From Thalassolituus sp034111725 (lineage in GTDB: Bacteria; Pseudomonadota; Gammaproteobacteria; Pseudomonadales; Oceanobacteraceae), in the NCBI RefSeq assembly GCF_034111725.1, contig NZ_JAWUWR010000004.1:1-22954 (forward strand): a stretch of 22,954 nt of DNA. The letters run 5' to 3'. A program made the translations under genes and the position numbers. Positions 7,734 through 15,883 of this stretch are shown piece by piece. Below the pieces are notes generated by a model. It did not search any database and was not told the DNA's origin. It saw only the letters and a list, made by a program, of their open reading frames with translations. The first letter of the stretch is position 1. Each line of letters begins with the position of its first letter.

Positions 7734-8583
7734 CACCGCCCTCCTTGCTTGTATTCTCCGCTTCACCTTGAACAAGCGGCGACGCTAACGGCACGGTAAT
7801 TAATTGCGGGGCTGTGGTTTGGCGCGCGACCTTAAAGGCTTGCTTAATATCGGCCAGCATGTCGCTCGGAAGTTCGCGCCAGGCATTACTGCTCATAAGC
7901 CAAGTCCAAGCCTGCTGTTGATCCTGGCTTAAACGATACAAACCAATTCGACCGACTCGGAGCATGTCGTAGGCTTGGCCGTCTACTCGCTCGCGATAAG
8001 CCTCAAGGGTGCGTCCGTATTCATGTTCAATCTGAAAAGCTTCGAGCACTCGGCGGTATTTTTCTGAAACGGATACATCGGCGCGCTGAAGCATGTCCCG
8101 CAGTAGCGCTATCCGGCTTTGGCGTTCATCTAACAAAAACGGCAAGCCTTGTTCTGTGTTACGTTGCAGGTCGTCGATCATGCGTACCATGAGCGGCAAT
8201 ATGCCCTGCTCAGTTTGATCAATGGCTGCTATCTGCGAATCATAACCTGCCAGTTCTTCTTGCTGATTGGCAACGATAAGCGCCATCTGCTGATTGTATA
8301 ACCGCAACTGCGCGACTTCGCCCAATGCTCGGCGAGTATCCGCCAAGCGCGACAGTGTTGCGTCATCAAGCTTTTCTATTCGTGCTTGCGATTGTTGGCC
8401 ACTGCGATCCGTTGCTTTAATGATGCTCAACGATGTATTGGCATCAGTGGTTGCAGCTTGTAACGAGGTGACTGGATTTTGCGGTTCCGCCTGAGCTGCG
8501 AGAGTAAACATAAAGCCGATTAAGCAGCCGATGCGCAAACCCCGAGAAGTCGGTGGCAACGCCAAGTGATTGAGCCTTTTCAT
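7726..8583 (-). CDS. DUF3450 family periplasmic coiled-coil protein, first gene of the TonB2 operon
   Basis: The protein is 285 residues from the ATG at 8583. A Sec signal peptide (about 1-32, ending LAAQAE) is followed by a long helical region rich in Gln, Arg, Leu and Glu (about 50-215), including VANQQEELAGYDSQIAAIDQ and RIALLRDMLQRADVSVSEKY. The C-terminal part contains YRLSQDQQQAWTW and a final low-complexity tail. This matches the DUF3450 family, which commonly lies next to ttpC-exbB-exbD-tonB in marine gammaproteobacteria. Its biochemical role is not established; a periplasmic partner of TtpC is inferred from position. A longer TTG start at 8619 was rejected because it abuts the preceding gene's terminator and puts 12 charged residues before the signal. 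The gene stops inside the ttpC start region (GATGTTTAA). Confidence 0.88.
   Translation of the reverse strand: MKRLNHLALPPTSRGLRIGCLIGFMFTLAAQAEPQNPVTSLQAATTDANTSLSIIKATDRSGQQSQARIEKLDDATLSRLADTRRALGEVAQLRLYNQQMALIVANQQEELAGYDSQIAAIDQTEQGILPLMVRMIDDLQRNTEQGLPFLLDERQSRIALLRDMLQRADVSVSEKYRRVLEAFQIEHEYGRTLEAYRERVDGQAYDMLRVGRIGLYRLSQDQQQAWTWLMSSNAWRELPSDMLADIKQAFKVARQTTAPQLITVPLASPLVQGEAENTSKEGGDV
7740..7746 (-). promoter_or_regulatory. Ribosome-binding site that fixes the ttpC start
   Basis: A perfect AAGGAGG on the minus strand lies 6 bases before the ATG at 7733, inside the last codons of the DUF3450 gene. It argues against the upstream in-frame ATG at 7775, which would add 14 charged residues before the signal peptide. 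Confidence 0.85.
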
Positions 8584-8619
8584 ACCATGCCTGTATTTGT
8601 GCCTGTCCGATATAAACAA

Positions 8620-8637
8620 GCCGGCATTAATGCCGGC
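8620..8637 (-). terminator. Terminator hairpin after the M16 peptidase gene
   Basis: An 18-base perfect palindrome, GCCGGCATTAATGCCGGC, can fold as a 7-bp stem with a TTAA loop. On the minus strand it is followed by TTGTTTATAT, a moderately T-rich tail, and it lies 35 bases after the M16 stop. It therefore probably ends the peptidase transcript and separates it from the TonB2 operon. A dyad operator is an alternative. Confidence 0.65.
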
Positions 8638-8649
8638 AGTGTCATTTGG

Positions 8650-8673
8650 ATTAATCTGCTAAATCAATCTGCT
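8650..8673. repeat. Direct repeat upstream of the TonB2 operon
   Basis: ATTAATCTGCT (8650-8660) and ATCAATCTGCT (8663-8673) match at 10 of 11 positions with a 13-base period. The second copy overlaps the M16 stop codon. The pair lies about 70-90 bases upstream of the DUF3450 start, where a promoter or operator for the TonB2 operon would be expected. No clear sigma-70 hexamers and no Fur-box-like sequence were seen here. Confidence 0.35.
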
Positions 8674-11627
8674 TAATAGTCGGTTGCGATCAAGCCTAAT
8701 TTAGCGGCCATTGCATCCGTACCGCGTGGCGCCACAACAGCCATACTGCCATCTTGGCCCTGCAAATACTGCTTGGCCACGCGCTGCACATCGGCCCAAC
8801 GAGTGGCTAGCAAGCGCTGGCGATACTCTTGGCGTAATGCATATGTGCGACCGGTCTTATCCATATGGTACGCCTGCTTAGCCTCACCTGCTGGCGAGCC
8901 CGGGCGATCCATGCCGCCGATAATACCAAGTATCGCCTGCTCAACCAGCTCATCGCCATCTTTGCGTTCCAGCACCCAGTCGATAGAGTTACGGAACTCG
9001 CGGAAAGTTTCTTCAACACGCGGATCACGATACGAATAGAACTTGAAGCAAGCCAAACCGGAGTCTTGAGTCGCGCCAGCACCGTATGCTCCACCTTGCT
9101 CACGAATAGCTGTGTGCAAATAGCCGTTGCGCAATACGCCACCTAATACGGCTAAAGGCGCAGCGTCTTCGTGCGTCATGGTAACGGTCGATATCGCCAA
9201 GGCGCAGAAGTTGACCTGTGAATCGACCATCCAATAGGTCGAGCTTGCCACCGGCGACCATTCAATTTGGCTAGCGGCTAATTCACTAACACCCGTCCAG
9301 TTTCGACCAAGACTACTAACATGACTTTCTGCAGCTTGTTCATCGTGAACCAACAAGGCGGCATCCGGTGTCGTGCGCAAGCGACCAAATACGTCGCTCA
9401 TCATTGCACTGATTGCACCAGCGCCGTCTTCCTTCGCTTGCTTGGCACGCTGTTTCACGCGCAGAGTTTGCGGCAAGCCTGCCAGCTCATTCATGAAGTT
9501 TGCAGTGCGGTTCAGCGGTGCAGCGGCAAGCGACATCGCCAAGGAATGGCCACCACCAGTGATGCCTTGCTCTTTGCGGGATTTGGCGTGATTCAATAAA
9601 TCCAACAAACGCTTTTCTTCATTAAAAACAGGGGCTTGCCATGTTTCTTTCATCAAGTTACTAAAGGCGTCCGCTTGACTGCCAAGCGCCTTGCCCGACA
9701 TCACAAGATAACCCTCGATCTTATCGCAGTCGGATATATTCGCCTTCATCGACGCGTAGGAAGTTAGGCTACCTACGATGGCCGTTTGACGTTGCTGTTG
9801 AGTTAGATAGTCGTGACCGCCCGCGCCAACTTCAGTCCAAACCTGAGTGAAGTAAGGCAACCAGCTAAGTTGTTCTGCGGTTAACGCTGGCAGCTCTGTC
9901 ATCAACTGTTGGTAGATAATGCCGTTGGTTCCAGTAACGTATTCAGCCGTAGGTAACCCAACCGTATGCTCTTTGCTCGGCGCAACATAGCTTAAATCCG
10001 GCTTCACATCATCCAGCGTTACCTGGGGTAGCAAACCCGGATCATCTTCTTGTTCTTGACGTTCTTTTAAGGCATTAGCTTGTGCCTGGACGGCAGCGAT
10101 ATCAGCGTCACTCATGCCTGCTTTCATACTTTCTAGACTTGCCTGCTCAAGACGTTTAGCTTCAGCGTTCAATCCGGCATCAGGCTTCAAAGTAAAGCGC
10201 ACACGATGGCGATTATTCAGCAACAGGCGTGTTACGGCTTCTTGCATAAATTGAGGGTTTTGAATTTTTGCACGCAAGCGCTCAAGCGCTGGATCAAGGT
10301 TCACTAAGGCAACTGGATCACCGTAGTGAATCGCCGCAGGCAAGGCGTTAAAAATTAGCTGCAAGCCATAAGGGTAGCTGTCGCCACCGATTTCACGCTG
10401 GTGCAATTCGAGCTGGTGCAACGCGGCTTCGATGATATCTTGGGCAACGCCCTGCTCGGCCACTTCCTTCAAGGTATCCAACACCAGCTGCTCAACGGCG
10501 GCTGCATGCTCTGGCTCGCTGCCTTCGATGCCGCACATAAAGCTCATCTCGCGGTTGGAGTCTTCCAGCCCGCACAGAGGCGATGGCGAGCCACCTAATT
10601 CGGTTTGTTCCAGTGCTTTGCGCAATGGCGAGGCGCTGTTATCCAGCAATACCTGGCTAACAAGATTTGCTTCAAGCTGGGCATCCAAATCAATCGAATC
10701 ACCCAATAGCCAGCCGATAACATGATGGGTTTGCGCACTCACGTCATCGCTATCGACGCCGTAAGCAGACTCAACCGCTACCGGTGCCGCGTAACGTTTT
10801 TCTGGCTGCACATGCCACTGAGTATCTTGGCGTTCAAAGCGGCTTAACGCTTGGCTATCAATTTTGTCGTGCAGCGCCGTCACATCCATATTGCCAAAGG
10901 TCATGATAATGGCATTGGATGGATGGTAATGGCTGCGATAGAACGCAACCAATTCGTCGTAGCTTAAGTCGGTAATCGCGGCTGGTTCACCACCACTGTT
11001 GTAATGGTAGGTCGTGGTCGGGAATAAATAGCTACTAATGCCCTGCCAAAGCTGCGATACCGTCGATGACATCGCGCCCTTCATTTCGTTAAAGACTACG
11101 CCTTTATATTCTAACGGCGACGCTGGATCTTCATTATCGGTCAATTCAACGCGATGACCTTCTTGGGCAAAATCGAGTGGATCTAAACGCGAGAAAAATA
11201 CCGCATCCAAATAGACATCAAGCAGGTTATCGAAATCTTTAGCGTTTTGTGAAGCAAATGGATACGCGGTCCAGTCGCTACTGGTCATGGCGTTCATAAA
11301 GGTATTAAGCGAGCGGCGCGTCATCATGAAAAACGGATCGCGCACCGGAAAACGCTCACTGCCGCACAAGGCTGTGTGTTCTAAAATATGCGCCACACCC
11401 GTTGAGTCGTGTGGCATGGTCCGCACCGCTACAAGAAATACATTTTCTTCATAATCCGACTGCATATGAAAATGAACAGCGCCGGTCTTTTTGTGCTGAT
11501 AACGATGAATAACAACATTGAGCGATTCAACCGGAGTTGCATCCAAATGAAGAAACGCGGGGTTGCGGGAGATTTCGAAATTCTGGCCAGTAACGGTGCT
11601 CTGAGTCGATTCGGGTGTCTGCAACAT
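8673..11627 (-). CDS. M16C (PreP-like) zinc metallopeptidase
   Basis: This insulinase-family zinc metallopeptidase is 984 residues, close to the usual length of PreP/PITRM1-type M16C enzymes, which degrade short unfolded peptides inside a closed chamber. The inverted zinc motif HILEH gives H80, E83 and H84, and the third ligand is E181 in NEMKGAM. PreP-type sequence surrounds it (LCGSERFPVRDPFF, TFMNAMTSSDWTAYPFAS). The central M16C-associated region and the second inactive half follow, with the Arg/Tyr-rich segment AYGAGATQDSGLACFKFYSY near residue 885. No signal peptide was seen, so it is probably cytoplasmic. It is transcribed alone, divergent from the aminotransferase gene and ahead of its own terminator. 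The ATG at 11627 has only a weak GAGAC-type site upstream. Confidence 0.94.
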   Translation of the reverse strand: MLQTPESTQSTVTGQNFEISRNPAFLHLDATPVESLNVVIHRYQHKKTGAVHFHMQSDYEENVFLVAVRTMPHDSTGVAHILEHTALCGSERFPVRDPFFMMTRRSLNTFMNAMTSSDWTAYPFASQNAKDFDNLLDVYLDAVFFSRLDPLDFAQEGHRVELTDNEDPASPLEYKGVVFNEMKGAMSSTVSQLWQGISSYLFPTTTYHYNSGGEPAAITDLSYDELVAFYRSHYHPSNAIIMTFGNMDVTALHDKIDSQALSRFERQDTQWHVQPEKRYAAPVAVESAYGVDSDDVSAQTHHVIGWLLGDSIDLDAQLEANLVSQVLLDNSASPLRKALEQTELGGSPSPLCGLEDSNREMSFMCGIEGSEPEHAAAVEQLVLDTLKEVAEQGVAQDIIEAALHQLELHQREIGGDSYPYGLQLIFNALPAAIHYGDPVALVNLDPALERLRAKIQNPQFMQEAVTRLLLNNRHRVRFTLKPDAGLNAEAKRLEQASLESMKAGMSDADIAAVQAQANALKERQEQEDDPGLLPQVTLDDVKPDLSYVAPSKEHTVGLPTAEYVTGTNGIIYQQLMTELPALTAEQLSWLPYFTQVWTEVGAGGHDYLTQQQRQTAIVGSLTSYASMKANISDCDKIEGYLVMSGKALGSQADAFSNLMKETWQAPVFNEEKRLLDLLNHAKSRKEQGITGGGHSLAMSLAAAPLNRTANFMNELAGLPQTLRVKQRAKQAKEDGAGAISAMMSDVFGRLRTTPDAALLVHDEQAAESHVSSLGRNWTGVSELAASQIEWSPVASSTYWMVDSQVNFCALAISTVTMTHEDAAPLAVLGGVLRNGYLHTAIREQGGAYGAGATQDSGLACFKFYSYRDPRVEETFREFRNSIDWVLERKDGDELVEQAILGIIGGMDRPGSPAGEAKQAYHMDKTGRTYALRQEYRQRLLATRWADVQRVAKQYLQGQDGSMAVVAPRGTDAMAAKLGLIATDY

Positions 11628-11783
11628 GGAGTCTCTGCTTATCCTTGTATAGTATGAAGCGTATCTTAACAGGTGATGACGCGTAACTTAAACGTCAACA
11701 GTACGCAGGAAACACGTGAGCTACAACGACAAGATTCCCCATATCACCACAGCGAACGGTAAATGAATTTAGGAGATAGCTAG
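11628..11783. other. Divergent intergenic region between the M16 peptidase and aminotransferase genes
   Basis: These 156 bases must hold promoters for both divergent genes, but I could not identify convincing hexamers for either. A TACTAT on the minus strand near 11650 could be a -10 element, without a matching -35. AGGAG at 11771-11775 is the ribosome-binding site of the plus-strand gene. Confidence 0.4.
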
Positions 11784-12950
11784 ATGACGCGCGATTCAAG
11801 GAAGGTCAACCACCGCGAGACCGATTGGTGGAACGAAGAATTCCCAGTCAATCAAGAATGCATATACCTAAATCATGCGGCTGTTGCACCTTGGCCAGAC
11901 CGATCACGTAAGGCCGTTATTGAGTTTGCTAACGAAAATGCAGGGCTTGGCGCTAGCCATTACCCCGAATGGATTCCTACGGAAAACCGTCTTCGTGAAA
12001 ATCTTGGATTATTAATTGATGCCCCTGCCGACAATATCGCGTTGGTCAAAAACACCTCAGAAGCACTTTCTTTCGTTGCGTATGGGTTGGATTGGAAGTC
12101 TGGCGATGTCGTAGTGATTAGCGATCAAGAATTCCCCTCAAATCGTATCGTTTGGGAATCGCTCAGCAATAAGGGAGTTACCGTTAAGACCGTCAGTGTT
12201 GATGGCGATGATCCTGAGGCAGAGCTGATAGCCGCAATACAACAATCCCCGCGTTTAGTATCTATCAGTGCAGTGCAATATGGCACTGGCATTGCGATGG
12301 ATTTAAAGCGTATTGGCGAAGCGTGTCGCGCGCACGGCGCACTGTTTTGCGTCGATGCGATTCAAGCGGTAGGCACAGGTCCATTCTCAGTTGCGGATAT
12401 TCAGGCTGACTTTGCCATGGCTGACGGTCACAAATGGTTGCTTGGCCCTGAGGGGTTAGGCTTCTTTTATGTGCGCCCTGACGTTATGGATCAATTAGCG
12501 TTAAGTGAATTTGGCTGGCACATGGTAGAACACCTAGGAGACTACAGCCGCAAAGATTGGCAACCAGCAACAACGGCACGTCGTTTTGAATGTGGCAGTC
12601 CAAATATGCTCGCCGCGTTTGCGTTTGCCGCAAGCACAGACTTGTTGTTAGAGGTCGGCTTGGATGTCATTCAAGAAAAGATTGCCAGCAATATCGCTTA
12701 TCTGCGCAGCGGCTTAGAAGGCATTGGAGCGAATATCTTAACGCCAGTTCACGCCGAAGGCCGATCAGGGATTATTACCTTTCGTTTTTCACATGTCGAC
12801 AGCGAAAAACTTTATCGGCAATTGATGGGGATTGGTGTTGTGTGCGCTAGTCGCGGAGGCGGTATACGTTTTGCTCCGCACTTCCACACCACTAAAGAAG
12901 TATTGGATGACGCATTGGATGCTGTAACGAGATTAGTAAATCCTAATTAG
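11784..12950 (+). CDS. Class V aminotransferase-fold PLP enzyme
   Basis: This is a fold-type I PLP enzyme of 388 residues, in the family that includes cysteine desulfurases, isopenicillin N epimerase and hercynylcysteine sulfoxide lyase. The PLP lysine is K217 in ADGHKWLLGPEG, with the preceding H216. D191 in FCVDAIQAVG should bind the pyridine nitrogen. KNTSEAL (near 90) fits the phosphate-binding loop, and R361 in GGGIRFAPHFHTT the substrate carboxylate. The only Cys near the C-terminus, C354 (VVCASRGGG), is not in the RxGHHCA context of SufS, so a cysteine desulfurase label is not supported. The substrate is unknown. The gene is monocistronic, with AGGAG 8 bases before its ATG and a hairpin after its stop. 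A DNA-repair or Fe-S role is not indicated by its neighbours. Confidence 0.88.
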   Translation: MTRDSRKVNHRETDWWNEEFPVNQECIYLNHAAVAPWPDRSRKAVIEFANENAGLGASHYPEWIPTENRLRENLGLLIDAPADNIALVKNTSEALSFVAYGLDWKSGDVVVISDQEFPSNRIVWESLSNKGVTVKTVSVDGDDPEAELIAAIQQSPRLVSISAVQYGTGIAMDLKRIGEACRAHGALFCVDAIQAVGTGPFSVADIQADFAMADGHKWLLGPEGLGFFYVRPDVMDQLALSEFGWHMVEHLGDYSRKDWQPATTARRFECGSPNMLAAFAFAASTDLLLEVGLDVIQEKIASNIAYLRSGLEGIGANILTPVHAEGRSGIITFRFSHVDSEKLYRQLMGIGVVCASRGGGIRFAPHFHTTKEVLDDALDAVTRLVNPN

Positions 12951-12960
12951 TTGATTTAAG

Positions 12961-12994
12961 CCGATTGTCGCACAGCAGTAATTGCGACAATCGG
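12961..12994 (+). terminator. Hairpin after the aminotransferase gene, possible terminator
   Basis: CCGATTGTCGC (12961-12971) pairs perfectly with GCGACAATCGG (12984-12994), and one more A-T pair extends the stem into a 10-base loop. It starts 10 bases after the stop codon at 12948-12950. No T-run follows (GCTAAATTAACA), so it may be an mRNA 3' stabiliser or a Rho-assisted end rather than a classical terminator. Confidence 0.5.
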
Positions 12995-13352
12995 GCTAAA
13001 TTAACACGTAATTATTAACTTGCGCTCTTACTGCCGAATAAACGCTTTTAATAAGTTCGACTTCATAACATCCTCTGTATTGGCCGTATTTCATTGCACG
13101 AAGTGATTCACTCGGGTGTGAATTTCGGCGGAAGTCTATAACAAATATAGCGAGGCGCCACAGGTCTGATTGGTCCGTTTGTTTGGGTTTCGTATTGGTG
13201 CAGGAATCCATTTATCGCACCAAAAGCCATCGTTTAAGTCGTTTAATTACCTACCTAGCCCATTCAAGAATATTAATAAAATCCTTCTAAACTATTGATT
13301 TTATAGCCCTCTAAATATGACTACTGATTTATCTGACCAATAAGTCAAGTTT

Positions 13353-13368
13353 TGGCATTGAAGATGCA
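13353..13368 (+). promoter_or_regulatory. Sigma-54-like promoter upstream of the DUF1592 operon
   Basis: TGGCATTGAAGATGCA has GG at -24 and GC at -12 with exact sigma-54 spacing. It matches 10 of the 12 defined positions of TGGCAYRN4TTGCW. Transcription from it would begin near 13380, leaving a leader of about 70 bases before the ATG at 13448. Chance matches of this quality are not rare in 23 kb, so location is the main support. Confidence 0.35.
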
Positions 13369-13393
13369 ATATCGGCGATTGGGCAATATCGCC
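13366..13393 (+). repeat. Repeated GCAATATCG and leader hairpin overlapping the putative promoter
   Basis: GCAATATCG occurs at 13366-13374 and 13383-13391, 17 bases apart. The first copy begins within the -12 element of the sigma-54-like promoter. The same bases can fold as GGCGAT (13374-13379) with ATCGCC (13388-13393) around an 8-base loop, followed by CTTTCTG. This could be an operator pair, an early transcript hairpin, or chance. Confidence 0.4.
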
Positions 13394-13447
13394 CTTTCTG
13401 CTACTGGCCAAGGATGTTGCCAAACTGCGCTTATTTTAGAGGCAAGA

Positions 13448-15883
13448 ATGAAGGTAATACTTGGCCCCCGTCGGTTTGACTACGACCGAATGAGTAGTTT
13501 CCGCACTTGTATGTGTATCACTTACATCGCAGTAGCTTCTACATTCTGTGGATCATTTACCGCGCAGGCGGCAAATCAAGCATTAGAAGCCGACGAGTTT
13601 TTAGATACCTATTGTTCGCGCTGCCATAACGACGAGCGCATGTCGGGCAATTGGTCTTTATCTATGGTGCAAGCCGAGAGCGTAGCTAAGGGGCATGACC
13701 TTGGCTCGTGGGAAAAAATACTGAGTATGATTACGCGCGGAGAAATGCCGCCAGTAAACAAACCACAACCCAGCGCATCCGAGCATAAAGAATTCAGTTC
13801 ATGGCTTCAGACGTCACTCGACAACTACAGCATTGAAAATCCTAACCCAGGCCGCTCGACCATTCGCCGCTTGAATCGTGCCGAATACAGTAATGCCGTG
13901 AGAGATTTACTGGGACTGGATATCGACATTAAAGATGAATTACCCGCAGACGACTCAGGGTATGGTTTCGATAATATTGCCGATGTATTGACTGTTTCGC
14001 CAACTTTAATGGAGCGCTACATTCGCGTTGCAGGCAAAATCAGCAAGCTTGCGGTTGGGTTGGGGCCCAACGAACCATTTTCGACGATATATACACTGCC
14101 TAAAGATGGTTCAATTATGAATCAAGGCATCCCCTCATATAATCATCGCATGAGCGACTACCTACCGCTAAATTCACGTGGTGGTGGCGAATTTTCGTAC
14201 TACGCTCCGCATGACGGCACTTATAAAATTGGAGGATATTTAAACGCAAATACCAATAATGAAGTGGATCGCTTACTAGAAAATTACGTCAGTATAGAAG
14301 TGCCATTGAACGCAGGTCCGCACCACATTGGCATGACATTTCGCAAGCGGCTTGCCTTGGATGAAACAGTGCAAACGCTTCACAACACAACTGACATCGT
14401 TGTATTGCCGACGCTCCCCCCCACAAGCATGACGCTAGACTTTGTCGTCGATGGTGCTCGCGTCGGCAGTGTAGATGTGTCGTCTTATTATATGACGCCT
14501 CGGTTTGCTCAAGTTAATTTCTTGCGCGATGTGTTAGAAATGAATATCGATGGACCGTTCAATGCTTCAGGCCCTGGTAAAACACCAAGCCGCGATAAAA
14601 TATTCTATTGTCTTCCCGAAACGGCTTCAACAGAAGATGAATGCGCAGAAGAAATAATCACAAACTTAGTGCAGCAAGCCTACCGCCGGCCTGTTAATAA
14701 AAGCGATACACAACCACTTTACGCTATTTATAAAGACGTCAAAAACGACGCGGATTTCAACCATGGCATTGCGACTGCAATTCAAGCTCTACTGGTTGCA
14801 CCGAGCTTTCTGTTTTTGTTTGAACAAGATCCAGAAGATAGCAAGCTAGGAACAGTACACCCTGTTAGCGATGTTGAATTCGCTTCGCGTTTGGCCTTGT
14901 TTTTATGGAGTAGCCTGCCCGATGACGAATTGCTAGCGGCTGCTAATAACGGTGTACTGCGCCAGCCGAAGATTTTAAAGCAACAAGTTAATCGCATGCT
15001 AAATGATGAACGAGCAATTGCATTAACCAAAAACTTCGCCGGCCAGTGGCTTTATTTACGAAATCTAGAATATCAACGTCCGGACGTTTTCGAATTTCCT
15101 GAATTTGATGTGCCACTACGCCAAGCCATGTTAGACGAAAGTGAATGGTTCTTTGCCGATATTGTGCGCAACAATGCCAGCTTGCTTAATTTTATTCGCA
15201 GTGATTACACGTTTATTAATGAACGACTAGCGCGGCATTATAATATTGAAAATGTCAGTGGCCCCGCGATGCGTAAAGTAAAGCTTTCACCTTCTGATGG
15301 TCGCGGTGGCTTACTTGGCCAAGGTAGTATTTTAACGGTCACTTCATACGGCAATCACACCTCTGCTGTTAAACGTGGAAAATGGATTCTCGATAATTTG
15401 CTCGCTGCTTCACCTCCGCCTCCTCCACCCGATATTCCTGCACTAATAGCAAACCAAGGTGGTAAAGAATTAAATGCCCGAGAACAAATGGCAATACATA
15501 GGGAAGACCCTGCTTGCGCCGGATGCCATTCCAAAATGGACCCTCTAGGGCTTTCTCTAGAAAATTTCGACGCGGTTGGTGCATATCGTCAATACGATAC
15601 GGGCCGAATAATTGATTCATCGGCAGTTATGCCTGACGGCACGCAGTTTGAAGCGCTGGGCGGGCTGCAAGATATTTTATTGCAGCAAAAAGACCAATTT
15701 ACTCAAGCATTTACTCAGCGATTATTAACCTACGCTTTAGGACGTGGTCTAGAGCCTTACGATCAACCTAAGGTTAGAGCCATTGCCAAAACCGCCGCTG
15801 ATGACAACTATCGCATCCAAACTCTGATTTTAGCCATTGTGAATAGCGAACCATTTAATCTACGCAGGACACCTGACGCATGA
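13448..15883 (+). CDS. DUF1592/DUF1588/DUF1585 exported protein with two CxxCH motifs
   Basis: The protein is 811 residues and exported. The order matches the PSCyt-type family: an N-terminal cytochrome-like segment with CSRCH at 56-60; DUF1587 (about 105-165, STIRRLNRAEYSNAVRDLLG); a divergent beta-rich insert (about 170-385); DUF1595 (about 400-460); DUF1592 (about 465-600); DUF1588 with a second heme-type CAGCH at 690-694 followed by DPLGL; and DUF1585 (about 740-800). The two CxxCH motifs suggest one or two covalent hemes in the periplasm. The enzymatic role is not known; the family is abundant in Planctomycetes and marine bacteria. The ATG at 13448 has AGAGG 5 bases upstream and leads to the hydrophobic signal ending AQA. 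The ATG at 13490 is an alternative, and the longer TTG at 13352 falls inside the putative promoter. It overlaps the next gene by ATGA. Confidence 0.9.
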   Translation: MKVILGPRRFDYDRMSSFRTCMCITYIAVASTFCGSFTAQAANQALEADEFLDTYCSRCHNDERMSGNWSLSMVQAESVAKGHDLGSWEKILSMITRGEMPPVNKPQPSASEHKEFSSWLQTSLDNYSIENPNPGRSTIRRLNRAEYSNAVRDLLGLDIDIKDELPADDSGYGFDNIADVLTVSPTLMERYIRVAGKISKLAVGLGPNEPFSTIYTLPKDGSIMNQGIPSYNHRMSDYLPLNSRGGGEFSYYAPHDGTYKIGGYLNANTNNEVDRLLENYVSIEVPLNAGPHHIGMTFRKRLALDETVQTLHNTTDIVVLPTLPPTSMTLDFVVDGARVGSVDVSSYYMTPRFAQVNFLRDVLEMNIDGPFNASGPGKTPSRDKIFYCLPETASTEDECAEEIITNLVQQAYRRPVNKSDTQPLYAIYKDVKNDADFNHGIATAIQALLVAPSFLFLFEQDPEDSKLGTVHPVSDVEFASRLALFLWSSLPDDELLAAANNGVLRQPKILKQQVNRMLNDERAIALTKNFAGQWLYLRNLEYQRPDVFEFPEFDVPLRQAMLDESEWFFADIVRNNASLLNFIRSDYTFINERLARHYNIENVSGPAMRKVKLSPSDGRGGLLGQGSILTVTSYGNHTSAVKRGKWILDNLLAASPPPPPPDIPALIANQGGKELNAREQMAIHREDPACAGCHSKMDPLGLSLENFDAVGAYRQYDTGRIIDSSAVMPDGTQFEALGGLQDILLQQKDQFTQAFTQRLLTYALGRGLEPYDQPKVRAIAKTAADDNYRIQTLILAIVNSEPFNLRRTPDA

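Larger units (their letters stand above)
12951..13447. other. 497-base non-coding gap before the redox operon
   Basis: No protein-coding sequence is credible here. The left end holds a 12-bp hairpin (12961-12994). The middle (about 13000-13340) is AT-rich, with a short dyad ATTCAC/GTGAAT near 13107-13124 of uncertain meaning. The right end holds a sigma-54-like promoter, a repeated GCAATATCG and a small leader hairpin just before the DUF1592 gene. A 71-codon minus-strand reading frame (12996-13211) has no recognisable features and was left out. Confidence 0.6.

Noticed and set aside
8584..8619. TTG start adding 12 residues to the DUF3450 protein
   Set aside because: It abuts the terminator hairpin of the preceding gene and places charged residues ahead of a normal signal peptide.
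8584..8672. Fur box for the TonB2 operon
   Set aside because: No sequence resembling GATAATGATAATCATTATC is present; only AT-rich direct repeats are seen.
12996..13211. 71-codon minus-strand reading frame in the long gap
   Set aside because: No ribosome-binding site, no recognisable motif or signal, and composition unlike neighbouring genes.
13352..13447. Longer TTG start for the DUF1592 protein, with PRRFDY read as a possible Tat motif
   Set aside because: The TTG lies inside the putative promoter, has no ribosome-binding site and buries the signal peptide. The RR lacks the S/T-RRxFLK context and is far from the hydrophobic core.
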